Shown: positions 26,735-35,660, numbered from the stretch's first letter. The stretch: DNA of 64,000 bases from Pseudomonadota bacterium (GCA_018242505.1 JAFEBU010000015.1:1-64000); one strand, 5' to 3'. Notes: generated by a model from the letters alone, not told the origin. Numbers and translations: made by a program.

Positions 26735-28000
26735 ATGCGCAAGACGCCTGCCGTCGACCGGCGTTCGGTTCTCAAGGGCGTGGCCGCATCGGGCGCTGCG
26801 ACGATGCTGGGGCGACCGGCCTTCGCCGCGCCACGGACACTGAAGATCGGCCTTGTCGCGCCGCAAACGGGGCCGCTCAGCCTGTTCTCCGAACACATTC
26901 CCTTCGTGCTCGACCAAGTGAAGCGGGCGACCGGCGGCAACCTCAAGATCGGCAGCACCAACCGGCCTTTTGAGATCGTCGTCAAGGACAGCCAGTCCAA
27001 TCCCAACCGCGCCTCAGAGGTGGCAAGCGACCTGATCCTGAAGGACAAGGTCGACATCATGTGCGCCTTTGCCACGCCCGAGACGGTCAATCCCGTCTCC
27101 GACCAATGCGAGCTGAACGGCGTGCCCTGCGTCTCCAACGATGCGCCGCTCGAGCCCTGGTTCTTCGGACGGCATGGCGACCCGAAGAAGGGCTTCGACT
27201 GGACCTACAACTACTTCTTCTCGGCCGACGAGGTGATCCACGCCATGCTGGCGGTGTGGACCCGCATCCCGACCAACAAGAAGCTGGGCGTGCTGTGGCC
27301 GAACGACAATGACGGCAACGCCTTCGCCCACGTCATGCCGCCGCCGATCAAGGAAGCGGGCTTCACCATCGTCGATCCAGGCCGCTTCGATCTGCCGGCG
27401 AACAACTTCGATGCACAGATCTCGGCGTTCAAGGCGGCCGGAGTGGAGGGCGTCTTCACAGTGACGCCGTCGCCGGAGTTCACGGTGTTCTGGAACAGCA
27501 GCGCCCAGCAGGGCTTCAAACCCAAGCTGGTGACGCCAGGCAAGGTCGCCGAGTTCCCGCCCGGCGTCTATCCGTTCGGCGATCGCGCGACCAACTTCAG
27601 CATCGAAGTCTGGTGGTCGCGTTTCCATCCGTTCTCTTCCGGCATGACCGGCCAGACCTCGGCCGAGCTCGCCGACGAATACGAAAAAGTGAGTGGCCGG
27701 CAGGCCTCGATGGGGCTGGGGTTTCGTCATGCCCTGTTCGAAACCGCCTTCGACACGCTGAAGCGTGCGCACGACCTCGACAAGCACGAGTCGGTGCGCG
27801 ATGCGCTGCGCGACATGGACTACAAGTCGGTCGTCGGGCCGGTGAACTTCAAGAAAGGTCCCTTCCCCAACACCTCGCTGACGCCGGTCGTGGGCGGCCA
27901 GTGGCGCAAGGGCAAGAAATGGCCACTTGAGCTCGTGATCGTCGACAACAAGTACGCCAAGGAAATCCCGACCGGCGGCGAGCCCGCTGCGATGACCTAG
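26735..28000 (+). CDS. Branched-chain-type ABC transporter substrate-binding protein
   Basis: A 421-residue periplasmic binding protein of the LivJ/family 6 type. A Tat-style signal (DRRSVLKGVAASGAATMLGRPAFAAP) precedes the fold, which opens with LKIGLVAPQTGPLSLF and contains DSQSNPNRASEVASDLILKDKVDIMCAFATPETVNPVSD. It is the first gene of an importer whose ATPases and permeases follow in order livG-livF-livH-livM. Family members bind branched-chain amino acids, amides, urea or aromatic acids. The adjacent extradiol dioxygenase makes an aromatic ligand plausible, but this is inference. Confidence 0.92.
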   Translation: MRKTPAVDRRSVLKGVAASGAATMLGRPAFAAPRTLKIGLVAPQTGPLSLFSEHIPFVLDQVKRATGGNLKIGSTNRPFEIVVKDSQSNPNRASEVASDLILKDKVDIMCAFATPETVNPVSDQCELNGVPCVSNDAPLEPWFFGRHGDPKKGFDWTYNYFFSADEVIHAMLAVWTRIPTNKKLGVLWPNDNDGNAFAHVMPPPIKEAGFTIVDPGRFDLPANNFDAQISAFKAAGVEGVFTVTPSPEFTVFWNSSAQQGFKPKLVTPGKVAEFPPGVYPFGDRATNFSIEVWWSRFHPFSSGMTGQTSAELADEYEKVSGRQASMGLGFRHALFETAFDTLKRAHDLDKHESVRDALRDMDYKSVVGPVNFKKGPFPNTSLTPVVGGQWRKGKKWPLELVIVDNKYAKEIPTGGEPAAMT

Positions 28001-28049
28001 CCCGCAGGCCCCAAGGCCGGCCCCTTTTACAGTGTATCTTGGTCGGGTG

Positions 28050-28775
28050 ATGACCGAGCATGCGACCATTCTCGAGATCGCGGGCCTTGCCAAGCGCTTC
28101 GGCGGCCTCACCGTGATCGACGGACTGAACCTGACTGTCGGCGAACGGGAGATTCTGGGCATCATCGGTCCCAACGGCGCCGGCAAGACGACGCTGTTCA
28201 ATCTCGTGGCAGGCGTGCTGCAGCCCTCCGCCGGCACGATCCGTTATGCGGGTCGCGAGATCGGCGGGCTCAGGACCTGGGACCGTTGCCGGATCGGCAT
28301 CGGCCGCACCTACCAGATCCCCAAGCCGTTTGCGCATATGAGTGTCTTCGAGAACGTGCTGACGGCGGCCGTGCACGGCGCTGGCAAGAGCATCCGCGCC
28401 GCCCGCGAGCAGGCCGAGGCGATGCTGGCACTCACGGGGCTCGCCGCCGACCATGCCCAGCCCGCCGGCCAGCTGACCCTGCTCGATCTCAAGCGGCTCG
28501 AGCTCTGCCGTGCGCTCGCCATCGGACCTCGGCTTTTGTTGCTCGACGAGATCGCGGGCGGGCTCACCGACGCCGAGGTCGACACGCTCCTCGGCATCAT
28601 CCAGCGCGTGCACGAGAAGGGCACGGCGATCATCTGGATCGAGCACGTGATCCGGGCGCTGCGAAAGCTCTGCCATCGCATTGCCGTGCTGCACGAGGGC
28701 GCCTTCGTCACCATTGGCGAACCCGGGGCCGTGCTGGCCGATTCGCGCGTCAAGACCATCTATCTCGGCGAGTGA
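28050..28775 (+). CDS. livG: ABC transporter ATP-binding protein, LivG type
   Basis: A 241-residue ATPase. Walker A is GPNGAGKTT (40-48) and Walker B with the catalytic carboxylate is LLLLDEIAGGL; the switch histidine is in IIWIEHVI. The signature loop reads QLTLLDLKRLEL instead of a canonical LSGGQ, a variant seen in some LivG-like proteins. The family's extended Y-loop region (RTYQIPKPFAHMSVFENVL) is present. ATG 28050 (MTEHATILEI) is preferred over GTG 28032. It follows the binding-protein gene by 49 bases and is 7 bases before livF. Confidence 0.92.
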   Translation: MTEHATILEIAGLAKRFGGLTVIDGLNLTVGEREILGIIGPNGAGKTTLFNLVAGVLQPSAGTIRYAGREIGGLRTWDRCRIGIGRTYQIPKPFAHMSVFENVLTAAVHGAGKSIRAAREQAEAMLALTGLAADHAQPAGQLTLLDLKRLELCRALAIGPRLLLLDEIAGGLTDAEVDTLLGIIQRVHEKGTAIIWIEHVIRALRKLCHRIAVLHEGAFVTIGEPGAVLADSRVKTIYLGE

Positions 28776-28782
28776 CGCGGCG

Positions 28783-29502
28783 ATGACCTCACCGACCGAC
28801 GCCCCCCTGCTCTCGATCGAAGGATTGTCGGTCTATTACCAGCAGTTCCGCGCGCTGCATGGCATCGATATCGCCGTCGGCCCCGGCGAGATCGTGTCGA
28901 TTATCGGTGCCAATGGCGCGGGCAAATCGTCGTTGCTCAAGGCGATCGTGGCGCAGGTCGACCGCATCGAGGGCCGCATCCGGTTCGCCGGCGAGGACAT
29001 CGCAAGTCGACCCACGCCGGCCATCGTCGCATCGGGCATCGCGCTCGTGCCGGAGGGCCGGCGTCTCTTCCCGTCGCTCACGGTCGAGGAGAACCTGGAA
29101 ATCGGCCGGCAGATCGGCCGCAAGGGTGGCGGCGTCGGCTTCGCCGAGATCTTCGATCTCTTCCCCGTGCTGCGCGACAAGCGGCGCCAGCCCGCCGGCC
29201 AGCTTTCCGGCGGCCAGCAGCAGATGGTGGCGCTCGGTCGCGCATTGCTTACCGATCCACGCCTGCTGTTGTGCGACGAGATCAGCCTCGGTCTCGCACC
29301 GACGGTGGTGAACGATCTCTACACCTTGCTGCTGTCGATCAATCGACGCGGCATCGGCGTGCTGCTGGTCGAGCAGGACATTCGCCGCTCGCTCGCCATC
29401 GCCAGCCGATTCTACTGCCTGCTCGAGGGCCGCATCTCGCTCGCCGGCCGACCGGGCGATTTCGACCGAGACACCATCACGCGGCACTATTTCGGGTCCT
29501 GA
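28783..29502 (+). CDS. livF: ABC transporter ATP-binding protein, LivF type
   Basis: A 239-residue ATPase with Walker A GANGAGKSS (42-50), signature LSGGQQQMVALGRAL, Walker B LLLCDEISLGLAP and switch HisQ-type segment VLLVEQDIRRSLAIA. The second nucleotide-binding subunit of the branched-chain-type importer; LivF subunits are the shorter partner of LivG. It starts 7 bases after livG and is followed after 6 bases by livH. The start ATG 28783 is set by homology because the open frame extends into livG. Confidence 0.94.
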   Translation: MTSPTDAPLLSIEGLSVYYQQFRALHGIDIAVGPGEIVSIIGANGAGKSSLLKAIVAQVDRIEGRIRFAGEDIASRPTPAIVASGIALVPEGRRLFPSLTVEENLEIGRQIGRKGGGVGFAEIFDLFPVLRDKRRQPAGQLSGGQQQMVALGRALLTDPRLLLCDEISLGLAPTVVNDLYTLLLSINRRGIGVLLVEQDIRRSLAIASRFYCLLEGRISLAGRPGDFDRDTITRHYFGS

Positions 29503-29508
29503 CGCCGG

Positions 29509-30372
29509 ATGATCGCCACCTACGCCAACCTCATCATCCAGGGCATCCTGCTGGGCGGGCTCTATGCGATCTTCGCGCTGGGGCTTTCGCTCTCGGTGGG
29601 CGTGATGCGCTTCGTCAATATCGCGCACGGTGATTTCATCGTCCTCGTCTCGTTCCTGCTGCTGACTGTGGCTACGGCGCTGCACATCAACGTGCTGCTG
29701 GCGCTTTTGCTGGTGATCCCGCTCACCTTCGCCGGCGGCTATCTCCTGCAACGCGTTCTGCTGCAGCGGGTCATCGGCCAGAGCGTGCTGCTGCCGCTCC
29801 TCGTCACCTTCGGCCTCTCGATCATCGTGCAGAACGGCCTTCTGGAGGGTTTCGGCGCCGACACGCACACGCTCTCGGCCGGCAGCCTCGACACGTCGAG
29901 CCTGCATATCGGCAGCTTCTATGTCGGCGTCCTGCCGGTCGCGACCTTCGTGCTCGCGGTCGCGCTGGTGCTGGGCTTCGACTGGCTGCTCTACCGCTCA
30001 CGGATCGGCGCCAACATCCGTGCCGTGGCCGACGACGTGGCCGCCGCCGACCTGATCGGCCTCTCCTCGGTGCGCATCTATGCGATCGCCATGGGCATCG
30101 TCGGCGTGACGGTGGCAATCGCCGCCTGCTTCATGGGCCTGCGCATGAACTTCGATGCGACGAGCGGACCGAGTCGCCTCTTGGTCGCCTTCGAGGTCGT
30201 GGTGCTGGGCGGGCTCGGCAGCCTGCGCGGCACGCTGCTGGGGGGCATCATCCTCGGCATCGCCCAGACGCTGGGCGGCCAGATCGACGGCGCCTGGCAG
30301 GTGCTGGCGGGCCACCTCGTCTTCCTCGTGATCTTCCTGCTGCGGCCCCAGGGCCTCCTGCCGCGGTACTAG
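29509..30372 (+). CDS. livH: Branched-chain-type ABC transporter permease, LivH type
   Basis: A 287-residue inner-membrane permease with about eight hydrophobic helices. The N-terminus GILLGGLYAIFALGLSLSVGVMRFVNIAHGDFIVL is the hallmark of LivH-like permeases, and the C-terminal VLGGLGSLRGTLLGGIILG loop is the ATPase-coupling region. Six bases downstream of livF and eight before livM, within one transcript. Confidence 0.94.
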   Translation: MIATYANLIIQGILLGGLYAIFALGLSLSVGVMRFVNIAHGDFIVLVSFLLLTVATALHINVLLALLLVIPLTFAGGYLLQRVLLQRVIGQSVLLPLLVTFGLSIIVQNGLLEGFGADTHTLSAGSLDTSSLHIGSFYVGVLPVATFVLAVALVLGFDWLLYRSRIGANIRAVADDVAAADLIGLSSVRIYAIAMGIVGVTVAIAACFMGLRMNFDATSGPSRLLVAFEVVVLGGLGSLRGTLLGGIILGIAQTLGGQIDGAWQVLAGHLVFLVIFLLRPQGLLPRY

Positions 30373-30380
30373 GAACCAAG

Positions 30381-31394
30381 TTGCGCCGACATCAGCACCT
30401 TTCCATTGCAGGCGGCCGCATCGTCCTGGCGGGCGCGGCGCTCGGCCTCGCCGTCGCGCCCTCCTTCCTCGATGCCGGCGGCCTGACCGTGCTGACGGAA
30501 TTTCTCTGCCTGCTGGTGCTGGCCCTGATGTGGAACCTGCTGGCCGGTTACGCCGACATCGTGACCGTGGGCCAGCACGCTTTCGTCGGCGTCGGCGCCT
30601 ATGCCTTCTACGGCGCCGTGGTTCTGCTGGGCGTCGACCCCTATCTGGCCTTTGCGGCCGCCGCGCTCATGGCGTTCGCGGTGGCGCTGCCTGCAATGGT
30701 GATCGTCTTCCGCCTGCGCGCCGCCTATCTCGCCGTCGGCACCTGGGTGGTGGCGGAGGTCCTGATGCTGATCGCGGGCAAGCTGCCGAACTTCGGCTTC
30801 GGCTCGGGCGTCAGCCTGCCGGTCCGTGTCGCGCGCGAGTTCGGGGCGCGGCCCGACGTGCGTTTCGCCACCATCTACTGGCTTGCTTTCGCCCTCGCCG
30901 CGGCGACCTTCGCCAGCACGTGGCTGCTGCTGCGCTCGCGCATCGGGTTGGGGCTGACGGCGATGCGCGACAACGAAGAGGCGGCCGGCGCGACGGGCGT
31001 CAACCTGGTGCGCGCCCGCATCATCTGCTTCCTGTGGACCGCCCCGTTCCTCGGCCTCGCCGGCGCCATCATCACCCTGCAGAAGCTGCGCATCTCGCCG
31101 CCCGCCTCGTTCAGCATCATCGACTGGACAGTGTTCGTGATCTTCAACGTCGTGATCGGCGGCATCGGCAGCCTCGAAGGCCCGATCCTGGGAACGGCCT
31201 TGTTCTTCATCCTCCGCGAGTACCTTGCCCAGCTCGGCACCTGGCACCTCATCATCCTGGGCTCGCTCTCGATCGTCATCATCCTGATCGAACCCGGCGG
31301 GTTGTGGGGCCTCCTGCGGCGGGTCCTGGGCGGCGACCTCATTCCGGTGTCCCATCGCGCGCGGCCGGGTTTCGAGACCAACCGCAAGTCCTGA
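30381..31394 (+). CDS. livM: Branched-chain-type ABC transporter permease, LivM type
   Basis: A 337-residue inner-membrane permease with about ten hydrophobic segments and the LivM motifs WNLLAGYADIVTVGQHAFVGVGAYA and NVVIGGIGSLEGPILGTALFFILREYL. The start is TTG at 30381, with AGGAA eight bases before it; no ATG lies near. Last gene of the importer; only 27 bases separate it from the convergent beta-propeller gene. Confidence 0.93.
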   Translation: MRRHQHLSIAGGRIVLAGAALGLAVAPSFLDAGGLTVLTEFLCLLVLALMWNLLAGYADIVTVGQHAFVGVGAYAFYGAVVLLGVDPYLAFAAAALMAFAVALPAMVIVFRLRAAYLAVGTWVVAEVLMLIAGKLPNFGFGSGVSLPVRVAREFGARPDVRFATIYWLAFALAAATFASTWLLLRSRIGLGLTAMRDNEEAAGATGVNLVRARIICFLWTAPFLGLAGAIITLQKLRISPPASFSIIDWTVFVIFNVVIGGIGSLEGPILGTALFFILREYLAQLGTWHLIILGSLSIVIILIEPGGLWGLLRRVLGGDLIPVSHRARPGFETNRKS

Positions 31395-31421
31395 CCGCTT
31401 GATCCGGCGCTTGCCGCCGCC

Positions 31422-32702
31422 TCAGCGCATATTGCCGGTGTGGCCGAGCGAATAGCGGCCTGGCTGCGGCCAGACGGCGAGGCCGTGCGGCTCGCGGCCG
31501 ACCTTGACCTGGTCGACCGCGCCGGTCGTGGTGTCGAAGCGATAGACAACATCGTCGAAGCGGCCCGACAGCCAGAGATATTTGCCGTCGGCCGAGACGT
31601 TGCCCATGTCGGGGCTGCCGCCGCCGGGGATCGGCCAGTTGGCCACCACCTTCTGGGTCGCGAAGTCGATCACCGATACGCTGCCCTTGCCGCGGCGCGG
31701 TCCCATCATCTTGTTGCTGCCGCGATTGGCGACATAGAGAAGCTTGCCGTCGCGGCTGGGATACAGGCCATGCGCGCCGATGCCGGTGGGAATGAATCCG
31801 ACCTGGCGGAACGACATGCCGTCCACCACATGCACGCCATTGGCCAGCATGTCGGCGATGTAGAACAGCTTGCCGTCGGGCGAGATGCGGACGTCCTGCG
31901 GCATGCCGCGGCTGGCGCAGATGGCGCCGCCGAGCTCTTGCGAGTTGCTCACGAGCGCGGGCTTCTTTTCGAACACTTCGAGCTGCGCCACCACGTCAGG
32001 CCGCTGATAGTAAGGCGTCAACACCAGCGTGCCGACCACGCTCTTGCTCACCATGTCGATCTTGGTCACCGCGCCGTCAAACTCGCAGGTAAACAGCGCA
32101 TAGGTGCCGTCGATCGAGAAGTCGGCATGGTTGACGCCGCCACACTTGGGTACGGGAATCGAGAATTGAAGCCGCATCGTGCGCGGATCACGGAAGTCGA
32201 GACGTCGCAGCTCCTCGGCCACGACGATCGCGTAGTGCCCGTTCGGCGTCCAGTAGAGGTTATAGGGATCGTCGACCGCGATCGGCTCGCCCGGCCTGCC
32301 GGTCAGCGGATCGATCGGCGTCAGGCTGCCGTCGGTCCGGCCCTCGGCATTGTTGGCGACCCACAGCGTGCGGAGATCCCAGGACGGCACGACATGCTGG
32401 GGATTGTGGCCGACCCTGAAAGTATCGACGACCTGGAGCGTCGCCGGATCGATCACCGTCACGGTATTGCTGCGCCGGTTGGGAACGTAGACGCGCGGCA
32501 GCGCACCCTCGACCGCCGGGCTCATCTTGCCGGCCACGGTCTCGCTGTAGAGGTTGGTCGGGTCGACCACCGGCGGCATGCCGGGAACGGTGACGATCGG
32601 CTCGGCGGCGGCAGGAGTCTTGGGCGTCGTCTGGGCTGCAGCCCACCATCCCGCAAAGGCGATCGCCAATGCGGGCAGAACAAGAAGATGTCTTGCTTTC
32701 AT
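31422..32702 (-). CDS. Exported YncE-like beta-propeller protein
   Basis: A 426-residue exported protein. A signal peptide (about 1-24, ending AAAQT) is followed by repeated four-strand blades of the YVTN/YncE kind, for example RVYVPNRRSNTVTVIDPATLQVVDTFRVG, DVRISPDGKLFYIADMLANGVHVVD and KLLYVANRGSNKMMG, consistent with a seven-bladed propeller. Such proteins bind DNA, ligands or partner enzymes in the periplasm; a function cannot be assigned. It begins 4 bases after the creatininase-family gene on the same strand, and both carry signal peptides, so they are probably a functional pair. Confidence 0.85.
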   Translation of the reverse strand: MKARHLLVLPALAIAFAGWWAAAQTTPKTPAAAEPIVTVPGMPPVVDPTNLYSETVAGKMSPAVEGALPRVYVPNRRSNTVTVIDPATLQVVDTFRVGHNPQHVVPSWDLRTLWVANNAEGRTDGSLTPIDPLTGRPGEPIAVDDPYNLYWTPNGHYAIVVAEELRRLDFRDPRTMRLQFSIPVPKCGGVNHADFSIDGTYALFTCEFDGAVTKIDMVSKSVVGTLVLTPYYQRPDVVAQLEVFEKKPALVSNSQELGGAICASRGMPQDVRISPDGKLFYIADMLANGVHVVDGMSFRQVGFIPTGIGAHGLYPSRDGKLLYVANRGSNKMMGPRRGKGSVSVIDFATQKVVANWPIPGGGSPDMGNVSADGKYLWLSGRFDDVVYRFDTTTGAVDQVKVGREPHGLAVWPQPGRYSLGHTGNMR

Positions 32703-32706
32703 GGAT

Positions 32707-33516
32707 TCAGCGTTTCTCCAGCCGCGCTTTTCTGATCGCGGCCACAGTGTCGTGCACGATGAGGTCGACGCCAAGCTGGCCCAATTCGGCGCTGGCGCGT
32801 CGCGGATCACCCTCGACTCCGGCTTTCGCACCCCCCGCCATTGCCAGTCGCTCGATGCGTACCATCGCCGGATCGGTGGCGAGTTCGAGAGAGGTGTCGG
32901 CAGCGCCGGCATGAACGCCGATCTCGGCATCGCTCAGGCCCTTGGTGCGCAGCACCTGCCGGTAGGCGGCCTGGGCCGCATCGTAGTAGGCGGCGATGAA
33001 ATGAGCGTGCGCCGACGTGCCGGCCCACAACCGGTTCAACTGACCGGCAACCTCTTTCAATTGCGTCTGGTAGCCGCCGTGATCGCCGATCAGCACGATG
33101 TGTGTGAAGCCGGCCTGTTTGAGGCTTTGCGCCGCACCTTCGAGGACGCCCTTGAAGGCCGCGACCGGGACCGAGATCGTGCCGGGGAAGCGCATGTGGC
33201 CGCTGGGCGGTGAGACATTTCCCTCCGGCACGTAGGCCACCACCGGCGCCACAAGCGTATCGCCCAGGACGGCCGCGATGCGGCCGGCCAGCACCTTCAC
33301 CCGGGCATTGTGCTTGCCCAGCGCGAGGTGGGGCCCGCTTTGCTCGGTGCCTCCCACCGGGAGGATGACGGTTGTGGTCCCGCTGGCCAAGGCGTCGCGT
33401 ACATCGGTCCACGTCAACTCTTCGAGATAGAGGCTGGCCGCCGCGGCCTGCGCGACTGAGGCGCCGGCGCCGAGACATAAGGCGAAAACAACCACCAAGC
33501 CAAACGCAGCGCGCAT
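32707..33516 (-). CDS. Exported creatininase-family amidohydrolase
   Basis: A 269-residue creatininase-family protein with a signal peptide (about 1-25, VAQAAAAS). Metal-site motifs are GGTEQSGPHLALGKHN (Glu58, His63, His69) and GDHGGYQ (His146). Compared with classical creatininase (EQHGPHLPLxTD), Ser60 replaces the first histidine and His69 the aspartate; this GKHN variant recurs in an exported subfamily as I recall, so it is not a simple loss. Family members hydrolyse cyclic or peptide amides, including creatinine, FAPy compounds and mycofactocin precursor peptides. The substrate here is unknown. Followed after 4 bases by the propeller gene. Confidence 0.85.
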   Translation of the reverse strand: MRAAFGLVVVFALCLGAGASVAQAAAASLYLEELTWTDVRDALASGTTTVILPVGGTEQSGPHLALGKHNARVKVLAGRIAAVLGDTLVAPVVAYVPEGNVSPPSGHMRFPGTISVPVAAFKGVLEGAAQSLKQAGFTHIVLIGDHGGYQTQLKEVAGQLNRLWAGTSAHAHFIAAYYDAAQAAYRQVLRTKGLSDAEIGVHAGAADTSLELATDPAMVRIERLAMAGGAKAGVEGDPRRASAELGQLGVDLIVHDTVAAIRKARLEKR

Positions 33517-33610
33517 CGACGCCTCTCCGCGGGGGACAGGCCTTCTACGCTATCGTCTTTCTGGCCGCCAGTACCGTGCGCCCGCCGGCCCTGCGGTATG
33601 ACGGCGCTTC

Positions 33611-34315
33611 TCAGGCGCCGAGCCCGTTCAGCCAGTGCTTCAGCACCGATCGGCCGGATCGCGTGAGCGAGACTGCATACTGCCGCGCCGCGGCTCGCAG
33701 CCGGTTGATGTCGATCCGCTCCGCGGACAGTTCCCCGGTATGACCGACCAGCCAACGCTCGAAGCAGGCGAGGTCCGCCTCGACATGGAACTGCAGGCCG
33801 AGCACCGACGCTCCGAGGGCGAACGCCTGGTTGGGGGTGATCTCCGTTGCAGCCAGGTGCTCGGCGCCAGCCGGGAGGTCGAACGTGTCGCCGTGCCAAT
33901 GCAGCACCGGGGTTGCCTCGCGCTCGAGGTCGGCCAAGCAACCTCTGCGGCCGGCGGCCGTCAGCGCCACCGCGGCAAAGCCGATCTCCCTGGCCGATCC
34001 GGGATAGACGCGCGCGCCGAGTACGCGGGCAAGAAGCTGTGCGCCGAGACAGATGCCCAGCACCGGCACCTTGCGCCGCAGGCTCTGTTCGATGAGGCGC
34101 AGCTCGTCGGCGAGAAAAGGATAGCGATCGTCGTCGTAGGCGCTGATCGGGCCGCCTAGAACGATCAGAAGATCGTCCGAGTCGAGCTGCAGATCGGCCA
34201 GTCCGTCGACACCGGCGTCGCGATAGGTCGCGTCATAATGCGCGGCCGCCAGCTCGCCGGCGAGAAGCCCGAGATCCTCGAAGGCGAGATGGCGAAGCGC
34301 GACGGCGCGCTTCAT
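33611..34315 (-). CDS. Class I glutamine amidotransferase, GuaA-domain-like
   Basis: A 234-residue stand-alone class I glutamine amidotransferase. The triad is Cys89 in LGICLGAQLLA, His177 and Glu179 in GLQFHVEAD. Proteins of this kind are usually labelled GMP synthase-like but lack the synthetase domain; some act as gamma-glutamyl hydrolases or supply ammonia to partners. It overlaps the DUF1185 gene by 4 bp (34312-34315), so the two are translationally coupled. Confidence 0.88.
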   Translation of the reverse strand: MKRAVALRHLAFEDLGLLAGELAAAHYDATYRDAGVDGLADLQLDSDDLLIVLGGPISAYDDDRYPFLADELRLIEQSLRRKVPVLGICLGAQLLARVLGARVYPGSAREIGFAAVALTAAGRRGCLADLEREATPVLHWHGDTFDLPAGAEHLAATEITPNQAFALGASVLGLQFHVEADLACFERWLVGHTGELSAERIDINRLRAAARQYAVSLTRSGRSVLKHWLNGLGA

Positions 34316-34905
34316 CGGCTTGCGGTGCTGCGCATCCGCTCGACCGCGCGTCGCACATCGTCGGCTGCCACACCGGCGACGCGCGCATTGGGACGTCCGC
34401 CGCCCAGGAAGGCGACGATCAGGAGAATCTCGTCCGGCCGCGGGGCGTCGGCGATCGACACGGTCATGGTGTCCATGGCGTCATAATCCCACGCATCCTC
34501 CAGCCCGCCAAAGATGACATCGATCGGAGTGCCGGCCGGCCCGACCTTGGCATTGCCCGGGATGAGTGCCGGACCACCTCCTGCGCCCTGCCGCATCGCC
34601 AGGCCCAGGCGCACATGGATCATGCTCGCGCCGTGTTCGAGGTCGCCGTTCGTACCGACCAGTGCGCCCTTGCCGTACCCGCGCGGCGAAAGCGGCGCCA
34701 GTGCCGCAAGCGCCCGCGTTGTCAGGAGCTCGCCGGCCTTCACCGAAAGCTCGACCAGCGGCGTGAAGTCGTCGAGCGTCGGCCTGCCGGCAAACGGATT
34801 ATGCAGCACCGCGGCCGCCGCGACCCGTCGGGTGGGCGTCGCCAGGGTACGTCCGCCCTCGCTCAGGATCTCCTGGCTGATGACCGCAATCTGCCGGATG
34901 TCCAT
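34312..34905 (-). CDS. DUF1185 (AA_synth) family protein
   Basis: A 197-residue protein of the family labelled amino acid synthesis (DUF1185), recognised from RVAAAAVLHNPFAGR near the N-terminus, the GYGKGALVGTNGDLEHGASMIHVRLG segment and PIDVIFGGLEDAWDYDAMDTMTVSI. Its biochemical function is not established; members often sit beside transporters and amidotransferases. It overlaps the glutamine amidotransferase start by 4 bp, and an XRE-cupin regulator lies 83 bases upstream on the same strand. Confidence 0.85.
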   Translation of the reverse strand: MDIRQIAVISQEILSEGGRTLATPTRRVAAAAVLHNPFAGRPTLDDFTPLVELSVKAGELLTTRALAALAPLSPRGYGKGALVGTNGDLEHGASMIHVRLGLAMRQGAGGGPALIPGNAKVGPAGTPIDVIFGGLEDAWDYDAMDTMTVSIADAPRPDEILLIVAFLGGGRPNARVAGVAADDVRRAVERMRSTASR

Positions 34906-34988
34906 GCCGCACCTCCGATCCCGCTGGGGAGACGGAGGGTGACCGATCCGGTATTCTCGTCAAGTGGAATATTTCTCGAAATCAAGAA

Positions 34989-35555
34989 TCAGCGCAGGCG
35001 CGTGCTGTCGATCACGATGAAGTACTCGCACACGGTGCCGGACAGGTTCTCGAAGGTGTGGTCGAGATCGCCCTGATAGAACAGGAAGTCGCCCGCCTTG
35101 AGGACGTAGTCGGTGCCGTCGAGCGAGACCTTGAGCCTCCCCTTGATCAGATAAAGCTGCTCCTCGACGCCACTGCGATGCGAGGGGAACGGTCCCGTGC
35201 GCGCCCTGGGCGGCAACCGGTTGAGGACGAAGTCGACCCCTCGACCGAGATAGAGAGGCGACAGCGAGCGCCGCTCGAAGCCGCTCTTGTCCTCTCGGAA
35301 GACCGGCTGCTGGTTGGCGCGGATATGGACGACCCGCCGGCCGGCCTGGCCGCTGCCGATGAGCTGGGAGATGCTGAGATCGAGAGCCTCGGCGAGCTTG
35401 CCAAGCACGGTCGTCGAGGCGCCGCTCTCGCCGCGCTCGATCTTGGAGATTGCCGCCCGGCTGACCCCGCTCCTGCGTGCGAGTTGGTCGAGCGTCAAAC
35501 GCCGCTCCTGTCGCTTCAGGCGCAGCGCGTCGCCCAGCTTGGGATTGTCTGCCAT
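34989..35555 (-). CDS. XRE-cupin transcriptional regulator
   Basis: A 188-residue regulator with an N-terminal helix-turn-helix of the XRE type (about 8-62: LRLKRQERRLTLDQLARRSGVSRAAISKIERGESGAS) and a C-terminal cupin (about 110-180: SGVEEQLYLIKGRLKVSLDGTDYVLKAGDFLFYQGDLDHTFEN). Such proteins sense small molecules and control nearby metabolism or transport. ATG 35555 (MADNPKLGD) is chosen; ATG 35570 would add five residues. It is divergent from the metallo-hydrolase gene and upstream of DUF1185. A CCATG-T-CATGG palindrome lies in the intergenic region near 35570 and could be an operator. Confidence 0.9.
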   Translation of the reverse strand: MADNPKLGDALRLKRQERRLTLDQLARRSGVSRAAISKIERGESGASTTVLGKLAEALDLSISQLIGSGQAGRRVVHIRANQQPVFREDKSGFERRSLSPLYLGRGVDFVLNRLPPRARTGPFPSHRSGVEEQLYLIKGRLKVSLDGTDYVLKAGDFLFYQGDLDHTFENLSGTVCEYFIVIDSTRLR

Positions 35556-35660
35556 GAACAGGCGGTCCATGTCATGGTACGACCTGTCTTGGCAAGCGCG
35601 GCCGCCCAGGCCTGTCACGGATACGCGTCAAAGGCGCGCGCCAGCAATGGAGCAAGAGCC

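Noticed and set aside
28001..28049. GC-rich hairpin between the binding-protein gene and livG
   Set aside because: Only a 4-bp GGCC stem forms and the T run is short; it would also cut an evident operon.
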